DNA of 64,000 bases from Streptomyces qinzhouensis (GCF_007856155.1 NZ_CP042266.1:7998001-8062000); one strand, 5' to 3'. Shown: positions 34,802 through 43,571, counted from the first letter of the stretch. Translations and numbers: made by a program. Notes: a model not told the origin generated them from the sequence alone.

Positions 34802-34834
34802 TTTGCGCTTTTCTTGCACCCGCGGGCGTACCAA
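34802..34834 (+). promoter_or_regulatory. SARP-type promoter of the FAD oxidase operon
   Basis: TTTGCGC (34802-34808), 4 nt, CTTGCAC (34813-34819), 9 nt, then TACCAA (34829-34834). The ATG at 34841 is seven bases past the -10, so the message is predicted leaderless. The preceding 170 bp (34630-34800) hold only CCACCCCA repeats and G/C runs. Confidence 0.75.
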
Positions 34835-34840
34835 AGGCAC

Positions 34841-36334
34841 ATGCATACCGAGCCCACACGCCGGAAGATCCTGTCCGGGCTGGCTGTCGGAGCGGGTACG
34901 GCGGTCCTGGGATGGGATCCCCACGCCCGAGCGTGGGCCACCGCCCCCGGTTCGACACCCGGCATCCGCCAGGTCCCCGCCCTCGACGGCACCCTCCTCC
35001 TCCCCGCCGACCCGTCGGCGTTCACCGAGGACTTCGGCCACCTCTTCACCCGCCGGCCCCGGGCCGTCCTGACCCCCGGGTCGGTCAACGACATCCAGAA
35101 AGTCCTCCGCTACGCCCGCAACAACGCCATCCCCGTGGCCGTCAACGGCCAGAGCGGAACCGGCGCCGACGACCGCGAGTCCCACTCGCACTACGGACAG
35201 GCCCTGGTCGAGGGCGGCATAGCCATCGACCCCAAACCGCTCGGCACCATCCACAGCATCACGGCCGGCATCGCCGACGTCGACGCCGGCGTCACCTGGT
35301 CGGCACTGGCCCTGCGAGCCCTCGAAACCGGCCAGACCCTGCCCGTCTACAACGACTTCGCCCATCTGTCGATCGGCGGCACCCTCAGCGTCGGCGGCCT
35401 CGGCGGCACCAGCCAGCGCCACGGCTCCCAGGCCGACAACGTCGAATGGCTCCAGGTCGTCACCGGCACCGGCGAGAAGATCACCTGCTCCCGCACCAGC
35501 CACCGCGCACTGTTCGAAGCCGTCCTCATCGGCGCCGGACAGTACGCCGTCATCGTGCGCGCCGGCGTCAAACTGATCCCGGCCCACACCACCACCCGCT
35601 CCCTGGAATACACCTACACCGACCGGGCGGCCTTCCTGCGCGACTCCCTGGCCGTCATGCGGGCCGGTGTCGTCAGCGACCAGAACGGCTACGCCGAGCC
35701 CAAGCCCGGCGGCGGCTGGACCTACCGGCTGGCCCTCGGCATCTTCTACTCGGCACCCGCCGGACCCGACGTCGCCGCCCTGCAGGCCGTACTCTCCCCC
35801 CAGGCGACCGCCGGCCCCGCCGCCGACCTCCCCTTCCGCGACTGGCTGCTGCGCTTCGACCCCAACTGGGCGGCTTTGAAGGCCGCCGGGTTCTGGGGCA
35901 GCAAGAAGCCCTGGCTCATGATGTTCGTCGGCACCGAACAGACCCCGGCCTACCTCGACACCGTCCTCGGCGAACTCACCCCCACCCAGATGGGCCCCGG
36001 CCCGGTCCGGATCTCCCCGATGGACACCCGCTCCCTCACCCGGCCCAACTTCGTCCTGCCCCAGTCCCGGACGAACGAGTTCTTCGAAGTCAGCCTCATC
36101 CGCATCCCCGCCCCCAACCACCCCGACGTCCCCGGCCTGCTGGCACAGAACCGCCGCTTCTACGACCGGGCCGTCGCCCTCGGAGCCAAGCGCTACCTCG
36201 TCGGCGCGGTGCCCTCGATGACCCGCGCCGACTGGCGGACCCACTACGGGGCACGCTGGATCACCCTCAGCGCCCTCAAGCGCTGGTACGACCCCGCCGC
36301 GATCCTCACCCCGGGCCAGGGCATCTTCGGCTGA
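34841..36334 (+). CDS. Tat-exported FAD-dependent oxidoreductase (cytokinin-oxidase-like)
   Basis: 497 residues. The N-terminus TRRKILSGLAVGAGTAVLGW is a twin-arginine signal. A PCMH-type FAD domain follows (RPRAVLTPGSVNDIQKVLRY; AVNGQSGTGADDRESHSHYG; LSIGGTLSVGGLGGTSQRHG). The C-terminal half resembles the cytokinin dehydrogenase substrate domain and ends RWYDPAAILTPGQGIFG. The common G-H-S flavinylation motif is replaced by NGQSG, with nearby His residues that might take its place. Such enzymes oxidise amines or alcohols with O2. Head of an operon with the SnoaL-like and thioesterase genes; likely a late oxidation outside the cytoplasm. Confidence 0.85.
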   Translation: MHTEPTRRKILSGLAVGAGTAVLGWDPHARAWATAPGSTPGIRQVPALDGTLLLPADPSAFTEDFGHLFTRRPRAVLTPGSVNDIQKVLRYARNNAIPVAVNGQSGTGADDRESHSHYGQALVEGGIAIDPKPLGTIHSITAGIADVDAGVTWSALALRALETGQTLPVYNDFAHLSIGGTLSVGGLGGTSQRHGSQADNVEWLQVVTGTGEKITCSRTSHRALFEAVLIGAGQYAVIVRAGVKLIPAHTTTRSLEYTYTDRAAFLRDSLAVMRAGVVSDQNGYAEPKPGGGWTYRLALGIFYSAPAGPDVAALQAVLSPQATAGPAADLPFRDWLLRFDPNWAALKAAGFWGSKKPWLMMFVGTEQTPAYLDTVLGELTPTQMGPGPVRISPMDTRSLTRPNFVLPQSRTNEFFEVSLIRIPAPNHPDVPGLLAQNRRFYDRAVALGAKRYLVGAVPSMTRADWRTHYGARWITLSALKRWYDPAAILTPGQGIFG

Positions 36335-36385
36335 CCCGCACCCGTACCCCCGCCCCCCTTTTTTTGCAGGAAGGAGAGACCCGCC

Positions 36386-36760
36386 ATGCCGGCCCAGCGC
36401 CCGCAGGACATCCCCGGCCTCATCGCCGAGGCCTTCAACACCAACGACCCCCAGGCCATGCTCGACCTGTACGAACCGGACGGCATCCTCGTCACACCCC
36501 CCGACGGCGCCCAGGAGAAGGGCCTGGCGGCCGTCGCCGAGGCCCTCAAGCCCATGTTCGCCGCCATCACGACCGCCGCCATCACCATGACCAGCGCCCT
36601 GCGCTCCGGCGACCTCGCCATGACCCACGCCGACTGGCACCTCAAGGGAACCGACGAAACCGGCAAGCCGATCGACCTGAAAGGCAAGGGCACCGTCGTC
36701 TCCCGCAGACAGCCGGACGGCACCTGGCGGATCGTCTTCGACGATCCGGTCGGGGCCTGA
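36386..36760 (+). CDS. SnoaL-like / DUF4440 NTF2-fold protein
   Basis: 124 residues with a strong site (GGAAGGAG). IAEAFNTNDPQAMLDLYEPD is the opening helix pair, LAMTHADWHLKGTDETGKPI and GTVVSRRQPDGTWRIVFDDP complete the cone fold. These small proteins are cyclases, isomerases or binding proteins in polyketide and aromatic pathways. Position between the FAD oxidase and the thioesterase implies action on the same intermediate. A run of seven T's lies just before the ribosome-binding site. Confidence 0.8.
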   Translation: MPAQRPQDIPGLIAEAFNTNDPQAMLDLYEPDGILVTPPDGAQEKGLAAVAEALKPMFAAITTAAITMTSALRSGDLAMTHADWHLKGTDETGKPIDLKGKGTVVSRRQPDGTWRIVFDDPVGA

Positions 36761-36777
36761 AGACCCGGGCCGCCGGC

Positions 36778-37275
36778 ATGGAGACCTCACCCTTCAGCGT
36801 CCGCATCCGCACCCGGGCCTACGAAGTCGACCGACAGGGCCACCTCAACCAAGCCGTCTACCTGCAATACGCCGAACACGCCCGCTGGCAGTTCCTGCAA
36901 GCCGCCGGCCTCACCCCCGACGTCCTGGGCGAGGCCGGAATCGGCCCGGTCCTCCTGAAAGCCGGCATCCGCTTCCAGCGCGAACTACGCGCCGGTGACG
37001 AGGTCGACGTGGGCTGCGCCATCAGCGGGGGGCGGGGCAAACTCATCGAACTCACCCAGCCCTTCCTCACCCCCGGCGGGCTCCCCGTCGCCCGGGTCGA
37101 AGGCACCATCGGACTCCTCGACCTGACCACCCGCCGCCTCCTTCCCGACCCCCGCACCACCCTGCGCCAACTGGCCAAAAATCCCGCCCTCCTCGGCCCC
37201 GACACCTCAACCGGCCCCGACACCTCAACCGGCACCGACACCTCAACCGGCACCGGGACCGGCCCGGCGGCGTGA
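36778..37275 (+). CDS. Hot-dog acyl thioesterase (4-hydroxybenzoyl-CoA thioesterase type)
   Basis: 165 residues. The hot-dog motif RAYEVDRQGHLNQAVYLQYA with EHARWQFLQ matches YbgC/4-HBT and enediyne-type thioesterases, with Asp in V-D-R-Q-G-H. The C-terminus after RTTLRQLAKN is a threefold DTSTGP-type repeat of 18 bp. It would hydrolyse an acyl thioester, releasing a product or clearing misloaded carrier proteins. It begins 17 bp after the SnoaL-like gene in the SARP-box operon. Confidence 0.85.
   Translation: METSPFSVRIRTRAYEVDRQGHLNQAVYLQYAEHARWQFLQAAGLTPDVLGEAGIGPVLLKAGIRFQRELRAGDEVDVGCAISGGRGKLIELTQPFLTPGGLPVARVEGTIGLLDLTTRRLLPDPRTTLRQLAKNPALLGPDTSTGPDTSTGTDTSTGTGTGPAA
37195..37262 (+). 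repeat. 18-bp tandem repeat in the thioesterase 3' end
   Basis: Three near-identical GACACCTCAACCGGC units with a variable final triplet, encoding (G/T)-D-T-S-T-G. They lie outside the catalytic fold. Confidence 0.85.
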
Positions 37276-37461
37276 CCACCCCCGCCGTACCCCGGCGAAC
37301 ATCACGACCCCCAGGCTTTCCGCACATATCCCGTACACATCCCCGCCCCCGCTGTCATCCTCGAAGGGCGGCCGGCCCGTCCGGCCGCCCCCGCCCACCA
37401 CCTACGCCCACGACACCGCAGCCCCCGCCGCCCCCGTCGTCCGGCACGAAAGGAACGCAGC

Positions 37462-38019
37462 ATGAGAAACCTGCAGACCGGCATGCTGCTCGCCGCCACC
37501 CTCTCCACCGGACTGATGGCCGGGCTGTTCGCCGCCGTCGCCTACGCGGTCATGCCCGGCCTGGCCCGCTCCTCCGACCGCACCCTCGTCGAAACCATGC
37601 AGGGCATCAACATCGCCATCCTCAACCCCTTCTTCCTCCTCCCCTTCGTGGGCTCCCTCCCCCTCCTCGGCCTCGCCGTCTTCCTGGCCTGGCGGGGACA
37701 GGGCCGGCCCGTACTGCCCTGGCTGATCGCCGCACTCGCCCTCTACCTGGCCGCCCTCGTCGTCACCGGCAGCGTCCACGTCCCCCTGAACATCCAGCTC
37801 GACGACGTCGGCGACCCCGACCGGGCCACCCACCTCGACGCCGTCCGCGCCGACTTCGAAAGCAAGTGGGTGGCCTGGAACATCGTCCGCGCCCTCCTGC
37901 ACACCGCCGCCTTCGCCTGCCTGCTGTGGGCCCTGGTCGTGTACGGCGCCCACCGCGACGACGACGGGAACACCGACGCCTCGGCACGGCCCGCCGCCCC
38001 CACCTCCCTCACCGTCTGA
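37462..38019 (+). CDS. DUF1772 (anthrone-oxygenase-like) membrane protein
   Basis: 185 residues with four hydrophobic helices (LAATLSTGLMAGLFAAVAYA; NPFFLLPFVGSLPLLGLAVF; WLIAALALYLAALVVTGSVH; AFACLLWALVVYGA) and the family motif VHVPLNIQLD. DUF1772 proteins include cofactor-free anthrone oxygenases of aromatic polyketide pathways and many of unknown role. AAAGGA lies before the ATG. The 186-bp gap upstream shows no heptamer box, so it may not belong to the preceding operon. Confidence 0.8.
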   Translation: MRNLQTGMLLAATLSTGLMAGLFAAVAYAVMPGLARSSDRTLVETMQGINIAILNPFFLLPFVGSLPLLGLAVFLAWRGQGRPVLPWLIAALALYLAALVVTGSVHVPLNIQLDDVGDPDRATHLDAVRADFESKWVAWNIVRALLHTAAFACLLWALVVYGAHRDDDGNTDASARPAAPTSLTV

Positions 38020-38120
38020 CCCGGGCCCGCCCGACCGTGGACCCGCCGCCCCGAACACCGCAGGCTCCCCACCACGGACACCGGCTCCCCGCTCCCCGCA
38101 TCCCCGGACTGATCACCCTG

Positions 38121-38795
38121 ATGGGCCGGGCCCACCCGGCAGACGGCACCGGCACACCCGCCGAGGACACCTGGCGGACCGTCATGTCACCCGCCGAACA
38201 CCGAAGGGCCGACGCCTTCCGCCTCGATACGGACCGCCACCAGTTCCAGTACACCCGCTGGCTGCTGCGCACCGGGCTCTCCCGGCTCGCCCCCGTCGCA
38301 CCACAGGACTGGGAATTCGTCGCAACACCCCACGGCAAACCCGCGATCCACCCCCGCTTCGGATCGGACGTGCAGTTCAGCCTGTCGCACTCCGGCGGCC
38401 TGTGCCTGATCGGCCTCGCCCACGGCCGGCCGGTCGGCGTCGACATCCAGACCTGCGAAGCCCTGAGCAGCCCGCAACGCGTCGCACGCCTGGCCGGGAA
38501 ATGCCTCGCACCGGCGGAACGCACCCGCGTGGACACGCTCACCGGCCGGGAACAACGAGACGCCGTGATCCAGCTGTGGACCCTGAAAGAGGCCTACGCC
38601 AAGGCCGTGGGACTCGGTCTGCGGCTGCCGTTCGACCAGATCGCCTTCCGCCCCGACCACCGCCGGGGCATCGTGCTCCAGCCGACCGCCACCGTCCGCG
38701 ACCCCGGCCGGTGGGACTGCTGGGCACCACCCCCGCCACCCGGCTTCCGCATGGCGGTATGCCTGGCCCGACCCGGGCCGGACGGCCCCCGCTGA
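38121..38795 (+). CDS. 4'-phosphopantetheinyl transferase, Sfp type
   Basis: About 224 residues. Family motifs: QFTRW-like FQYTRWLLRTGLSRLAP, VQFSLSHSGGLCLIGLA, magnesium-binding VGVDIQ and WTLKEAYAKAVGLGLRLPF. It transfers phosphopantetheine from CoA to the Ser of the discrete carrier proteins and PKS ACPs in this locus. The start is uncertain: an ATG at 38121 without a good ribosome-binding site, or 38184. It is convergent with the histidine kinase gene. Confidence 0.88.
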   Translation: MGRAHPADGTGTPAEDTWRTVMSPAEHRRADAFRLDTDRHQFQYTRWLLRTGLSRLAPVAPQDWEFVATPHGKPAIHPRFGSDVQFSLSHSGGLCLIGLAHGRPVGVDIQTCEALSSPQRVARLAGKCLAPAERTRVDTLTGREQRDAVIQLWTLKEAYAKAVGLGLRLPFDQIAFRPDHRRGIVLQPTATVRDPGRWDCWAPPPPPGFRMAVCLARPGPDGPR

Positions 38796-38844
38796 CCCCG
38801 GACCACCCACCACACCCCCGGCCCGACACCGCACCGCACGGGGG

Positions 38845-40095
38845 TTAGGGGCGGACCAGGGGCAGCCGGGCCGAGACCGCCGTACCGTACCCGGGCTCGG
38901 ACTCGACCGTGAGGAAACCGGCGACCCGCTCCGCACGGGACCGCATCCCCTCCAGACCGAAACCACCCGTCCCCGTGCGCTTCGCCGGCCGCCGCGGATC
39001 GAAACCCCGGCCGTTGTCCCGCACATCCAGCGTGACTTCACTGTCCATATAGCTCAGGGTGACCCCGACCCGGGAAGCCCCCGCATGCTTGGCCGCGTTC
39101 GCCAGCGCCTCCTGGGTGATACGCAACAGCGTGGCGGACAGCTCACCGTGCAGCTCCAGCGCCTCACCCGCCAGCGTGAACTCGGCCCGGATCCTGGTCT
39201 GTTCGGACCACCGGGCGACCGACACCCGCAACGCCTGGGGGAGCGTGTCATGGGCCAGCCCCACCGGAGCCAGATTCTGCACCGAGCGACGCGCCTCGCC
39301 CAGACTGTGCCGGGCCAGATCCGCGGCCCGGCCCACCCGCTCGCGCGCCGCCACCGGATCGGACGTACTCAACACCACCTGCAGCTGGGTGATGATGCCC
39401 GCCAGGCCCTGGGCGATGGTGTCGTGGATCTCCGCCGCCAGCCGCCTGCGTTCCTCCACGATCCCCGCCTCCCGCGCCTGCAGCAGAAGCTGCGCCTGAA
39501 GGGCCGCGTTCTCGTCGAGCGCCCGCTGCAGGGCGGTATTGGTCCGCTCCAGCTCGGCAATGGTGGCCGCCCTGGCCGCGGACCGCTCCTCCTCGTGCTG
39601 GACGAAATAGCCGATCAGCGTCAGCAGCGCATTGTTGACCAGCAGCAGCCCCGCGAACAGGGCCCACTGCTCGGCCCGCGGGAAAGGCACCCCGCCGGCC
39701 TGGGCCGCCGCCAGCGGAAGGGACGACGCGAAAGCCCCGGCCCTGCGCCACCGCCGGCCGGAGATCAGATCGTTGTTGTCGATGTAGCCCGTTGCCGCAT
39801 AGAACGCGAAAAACGGATTCAGCCAGGTCAGCACCACACTGATCGCCCAGCGCAGCGCGAAATACAGCGCCGAGGCGGAGTCGGGGCCCGTCCGCACCCG
39901 ACGGGCCCTTCCCCACCACAACTGCAGCACGAGAGCCGCGACGATCAGCGTGACCGTGGCGATCCGCTCACCCGAGGTCGGCGTCAGCTCCGGCCTCGCC
40001 ACCGACAACAGCGTGCCGGTGGCGAGCAGCCAGTACGGATGCCACCTCAGGAACGTCGCCCAGTGCCGGTCGAGATCGGTGTCCGCCGTCGTCAT
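38845..40095 (-). CDS. NarL-type sensor histidine kinase (no adjacent response regulator)
   Basis: 416 residues from the ATG at 40095. Five hydrophobic segments in the first about 185 residues, a coiled-coil linker (TIAELERTNTALQRALDENA), the HisKA_3 box RRRLAAEIHDTIAQGLAGII with the phospho-acceptor His, and the HATPase glycine-rich DVRDNGRGFDPRR and GGFGLEGMRSRAE. It is the third gene of the ABC transporter operon. A LuxR-type response regulator is normally adjacent but none is present, so the partner is elsewhere or lost. Confidence 0.88.
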   Translation of the reverse strand: MTTADTDLDRHWATFLRWHPYWLLATGTLLSVARPELTPTSGERIATVTLIVAALVLQLWWGRARRVRTGPDSASALYFALRWAISVVLTWLNPFFAFYAATGYIDNNDLISGRRWRRAGAFASSLPLAAAQAGGVPFPRAEQWALFAGLLLVNNALLTLIGYFVQHEEERSAARAATIAELERTNTALQRALDENAALQAQLLLQAREAGIVEERRRLAAEIHDTIAQGLAGIITQLQVVLSTSDPVAARERVGRAADLARHSLGEARRSVQNLAPVGLAHDTLPQALRVSVARWSEQTRIRAEFTLAGEALELHGELSATLLRITQEALANAAKHAGASRVGVTLSYMDSEVTLDVRDNGRGFDPRRPAKRTGTGGFGLEGMRSRAERVAGFLTVESEPGYGTAVSARLPLVRP

Positions 40096-40117
40096 GGCCC
40101 CAGTCTGCACGCCGCCC

Positions 40118-40900
40118 CTACTCCCACCGGAAGAAACGGACGGCCGCGGCCGAGGTGACCGCGGCCCACACGGTGAGCACGATCAGATGCGACACCCCCG
40201 GCCAGTCACCGGCCGCGGCCTGGTCCAGGGCACTGGCCGCCGCCCCGAACGGAGTGAACTCGACAATGTTCGCCAGCGCGTCCGGCATCGACCGCACCGG
40301 AATCCACAGCCCCGTGCAGAACAGCGCCGGAAAATACACCGCGGTACCGATACCCGTCGCATGCTTGGCCGTCTTGGCCAGCGCCGCCACCAGCGCACCC
40401 ATCGCCAGACTGGCCCAGGCGGCGAGCAGCAGCGCCAGCGCGTACCCCCCCACCTCCCGCGGGAACGCCACATCGTAGACGACCCGCCCGGCGACCAGAC
40501 ACAGCAGCGCCGACACCAGCGCCGTCACACCGTTCAGCCACATCTGCGTGGACAACAGCGTCGACGGACGCACCGGCGTCGTCGACATACGCCGCAGAAT
40601 GCCCAGTTCGCGATAGCTGGTCAGAATCGGCGGAAAGATCTGCAGAGCCGCCGTGATCAGCGAGATCAGCACGACCACCGGCACATAGAGGTCGATGACC
40701 CGCAGCCCGTCGAGATCCTCGTTGACCTCCCGGAACATCGGCACCAGACCGAGGACCAGCAACAGCGCGGGCGGAAACACAATGGAGATGATGTTGGAGA
40801 GATCACGCCGGTAGAGCCTGATCTCGGCACGCAGCACGGCGGCGCGGGCAGAAGGGCCGCCGGTGGTCGTCGGGACCATGGTCGGTGCCGGTGCGGTCAT
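40118..40900 (-). CDS. ABC-2 type transporter permease
   Basis: 260 residues with six hydrophobic segments (IISIVFPPALLLVLGLVPMF; VPVVVLISLITAALQIFPPI; LNGVTALVSALLCLVAGRVV; GYALALLLAAWASLAMGALV) and the ABC-2 signature region ELGILRRMSTTPVRPSTLLS. It pairs with the downstream-coded ATPase gene (48-bp gap). Likely a drug or lipid exporter, possibly for self-protection against the locus product. Confidence 0.88.
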   Translation of the reverse strand: MTAPAPTMVPTTTGGPSARAAVLRAEIRLYRRDLSNIISIVFPPALLLVLGLVPMFREVNEDLDGLRVIDLYVPVVVLISLITAALQIFPPILTSYRELGILRRMSTTPVRPSTLLSTQMWLNGVTALVSALLCLVAGRVVYDVAFPREVGGYALALLLAAWASLAMGALVAALAKTAKHATGIGTAVYFPALFCTGLWIPVRSMPDALANIVEFTPFGAAASALDQAAAGDWPGVSHLIVLTVWAAVTSAAAVRFFRWE

Positions 40901-40947
40901 GTCGCTGCTCCTGTCGGGGGGTGGTTCGGTCGGCGGGGCACTGCCGG

Positions 40948-41877
40948 TCAGGCCCTCGTCAGATCAAGGAAGGCGTCGTCCAGCGTGGCGTCGGTGACCC
41001 GCAGCTGGTGCGCCCAGATATGACTCTGGGCCAGCAGCGACATCACCGCGTTGACGGTCTCGTCCGTTCCGCTGAGCGTGACCCGCCCGTCCTTGCTCTC
41101 GACGGTCGCCTGCCCGGGCAGCGCGGCCAGGATCTCGTGGTTGATCGGCTGCGACGGCGTGAAGGAGATGACCGTGGACCCCGCCGAACGGCCGATCAGC
41201 CCCTCGGGCGTGTCCAGCGCCCCGATACGCCCCTTGTTGATCAGAGCGATCCGGTCGCACAGACGCTGCGCCTCCTCCATGAAGTGCGTGACGAGGATGA
41301 CGGTGACACCGCTGTCGCGGACGTCTTCGATCAGCGACCACGTCTCGCGGCGGGCCCGCGGGTCCAGACCCGTGGTCAGCTCGTCCAGGACCACGACCCG
41401 GGGGGAGCCGATCAGGGCCAGTGCGATGAACAGCCGCTGCTTCTGCCCGCCGGACAGCATGCCGAAGCGGGTGCTGAGCTTGGCGGTCAGGCCCAGCCGT
41501 TCGGCCAGCGGCCGCCAGTCGAGCGGGCGCGGATAGAAGGCCGAGTACAGCTGCAGCGCCTCGCGCACGGTGAGCTTGGCCTGCAGGGCGCTCTCCTGGA
41601 GCTGGGCCCCGAGGACCTTGGTGACCTCGGCATGGTCGGCGATCGGGTCGAGCCCCGCGACCCGGATACGGCCGGAGTCGGGGACCCGCAGGCCCTCGAT
41701 GCACTCGACCGAGGTGGTCTTCCCGGCGCCGTTCAGGCCGAGAATCCCGAAGATCTCGCCCTCCTCGACGGTGAAGGAGATGCCGTCGACGACGGTCCTG
41801 CCGCCGTAGGCCTTGCGGAGGTCACTGACTTCGACGATGGGCCCTCGGCCCGTCCCCGGCAGGTGCGTTGTGGTCAT
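40948..41877 (-). CDS. ABC transporter ATP-binding protein (DrrA-like)
   Basis: 309 residues from the ATG at 41877. Walker A GILGLNGAGKTTSVE, signature MLSGGQKQRLFIALALIG, Walker B VVVLDELTTGLDP, H-loop ILVTHFMEE. The C-terminal extension (SLLAQSHIWAHQLRVTDATL; DDAFLDLT) is that of DrrA-type antibiotic-exporter ATPases. First gene of the ATPase-permease-kinase operon. An 18-bp palindrome lies 59 bp upstream. Confidence 0.9.
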   Translation of the reverse strand: MTTTHLPGTGRGPIVEVSDLRKAYGGRTVVDGISFTVEEGEIFGILGLNGAGKTTSVECIEGLRVPDSGRIRVAGLDPIADHAEVTKVLGAQLQESALQAKLTVREALQLYSAFYPRPLDWRPLAERLGLTAKLSTRFGMLSGGQKQRLFIALALIGSPRVVVLDELTTGLDPRARRETWSLIEDVRDSGVTVILVTHFMEEAQRLCDRIALINKGRIGALDTPEGLIGRSAGSTVISFTPSQPINHEILAALPGQATVESKDGRVTLSGTDETVNAVMSLLAQSHIWAHQLRVTDATLDDAFLDLTRA

Positions 41878-41935
41878 GCGCAGAGCTTCGCGCGCCGGCG
41901 GCCCCCGCCACATCGCCCATCGCGCCAGAAGGGGA

Positions 41936-41953
41936 ATCAGCCGATCGGTTGAT
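41936..41953. promoter_or_regulatory. Palindrome upstream of the exporter operon
   Basis: ATCAGCCGATCGGTTGAT is an 18-bp inverted repeat broken only at one symmetric position (G/T against expected pairing). It lies in the 191-bp gap before the ABC ATPase gene, where a repressor or response regulator could bind. Confidence 0.6.
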
Positions 41954-42068
41954 CGCGGTACGACCCCCCGCCGCCGGCCGGCCCGCACAGCCCGCGAACC
42001 GCCGGGCACCGGACACCCCGCCCCGGCCTCCGGGGCGCCCCGGGCATCCGGGTGGCGGGGCCGGGGCC

Positions 42069-43571
42069 TCAGTCGGGCCGTGCCGCCTCGGCCGCCAGCC
42101 GCCTGCGGTCGATCTTGCGGTTGGCGTTCAGCGGAAACTCCGCCACATGCCGGAACACCTTGGGCACGATCGCCTCCGGCAGCCGCGCCGCCAGCTCACG
42201 GCGCAGCGCCGCCGCGGGGACCCGCTCGCCGGTGTAGTAGACGACCAGCTCCAGACCGCCGCCCGGGGCCGGCCGGGTCACCGCGGCCGCGTTCTGCACC
42301 CCGGCGCACTGCCGCACCGCGTGGTCGACCTCGGCCGGCTCGACCCGGAAGCCCTGAATCTGCACCTGGGCGTCCATCCGGCCCAGATACACCAGCTCGC
42401 CGTCGTCCAGAAGCCGCACCCGGTCACCCGTCCGGTACCAGCGCCGGCCGTGACGCTCGAAGAAACGGCCCGCGTCGTCCCCGGCATCGAGATAGCCGGA
42501 CGTCGACTGCGGCCCCGAAACACACAGATCACCCTCGACCGCGGACTCCTCCTCCCCGTCCAGCAGCAGCAGTTCATGACCGGCGTGGAGCCGGCCGATC
42601 GGGACCACACCGTTCACCGCCCGCCGCGCCGAGGCCTTTGGCGACCAGCGGTGCCCGGCGACGGTGATCGTCAGCTCCGTCGGCCCGTACAGGTTCTCGA
42701 CCCTCGACCGGGGCGCGGCGGCCTGCCAGTCCGCCGCGTCCGGGCACAGCAGCGCCTCCCCGGCGAACAGGCTCCACCGCAGCGTCGGCATCGCCCCCGG
42801 CGCCAGACCGCCCATCCGCCGGGTGAACGCGATGGCGCCGGGCACGGAGAACCACACCGTCATCCCCCGCTCGGTGACGAACGCCGGCAGATCCCGGTGC
42901 GCCGCCGGCGGAACGGCCTGCAGCACCGCCCCATGTCCCCAGGCACCGAACAGCTCGAACATCGCACAGTCGAAGTTGAGGCCGAAATACTGGGAGAACA
43001 CATCACCGGGCCCGAAGTCGTACCGCTCGTCCAGGAGACGGAAGTAGTGCAGGTTGGCGCCGTGGGTCACCGGCACCCCCTTCGGGCGGCCGGTCGAACC
43101 CGAAGTGAACAGCACATAGGCCACATCGGACGGCCGTACGGCCACCGGCGCGGTGAGCGCGGGCGCCGAAGCGCCCTCGTCCAGCACCGGCAGGTCCAGC
43201 CCGGCCGCCGCCAGCGCGGCCCGCCCCGCCCCGTCGGCGACGACCGCCCCCACCCCGGCGGCCTCCAGCATGGAACGGGTCCGCCCGGCGGGGAACCGGG
43301 GACTCAGCGGCACGACCGCCGCCCCCGCGTACAGCGCCGCCAGAATCCCGGCGTACGCGCTCACCCCCTTGTCCGCCAGCACGGCGACCCGCTGCGGCCC
43401 CGCACCGGCCAGGGCGGCCAGCGCCCCCGCCCGGCGCAGCGCCAGCCCGTGCAGTTCCTCGTAGGTCACGCTGGTGCCGTCCACGCACACCGCGGTCCCG
43501 CCCGGCGACAGCGCCAGGCCCCGCAGAAACCGCTCGTGCAGACCGTTTCCGGCCGTAGGTGTCTCGGTCAT
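42069..43571 (-). CDS. Stand-alone amino acid adenylation enzyme 1 (VinM/VinN-like)
   Basis: 500 residues from the ATG at 43571. Motifs: VLFTSGSTGRPKGVPVTHG (A3), QYFGLNFDCAMFELFGAWG (A4 with Asp), LRWSLFAGEALL and ENLYGPTELTITVAGHRWS (A5), YRTGDRVRLL (A7), RMDAQVQIQGFR (A8) and NANRKIDR (A10 Lys). Related ligases load a beta-amino acid onto a discrete ACP, or cap it with a second amino acid, in macrolactam biosynthesis. It is divergent from the discrete ACP gene with a CTAGGGG box in the shared promoter region. Which of the two ligase roles it has cannot be read from sequence. Confidence 0.82.
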   Translation of the reverse strand: MTETPTAGNGLHERFLRGLALSPGGTAVCVDGTSVTYEELHGLALRRAGALAALAGAGPQRVAVLADKGVSAYAGILAALYAGAAVVPLSPRFPAGRTRSMLEAAGVGAVVADGAGRAALAAAGLDLPVLDEGASAPALTAPVAVRPSDVAYVLFTSGSTGRPKGVPVTHGANLHYFRLLDERYDFGPGDVFSQYFGLNFDCAMFELFGAWGHGAVLQAVPPAAHRDLPAFVTERGMTVWFSVPGAIAFTRRMGGLAPGAMPTLRWSLFAGEALLCPDAADWQAAAPRSRVENLYGPTELTITVAGHRWSPKASARRAVNGVVPIGRLHAGHELLLLDGEEESAVEGDLCVSGPQSTSGYLDAGDDAGRFFERHGRRWYRTGDRVRLLDDGELVYLGRMDAQVQIQGFRVEPAEVDHAVRQCAGVQNAAAVTRPAPGGGLELVVYYTGERVPAAALRRELAARLPEAIVPKVFRHVAEFPLNANRKIDRRRLAAEAARPD

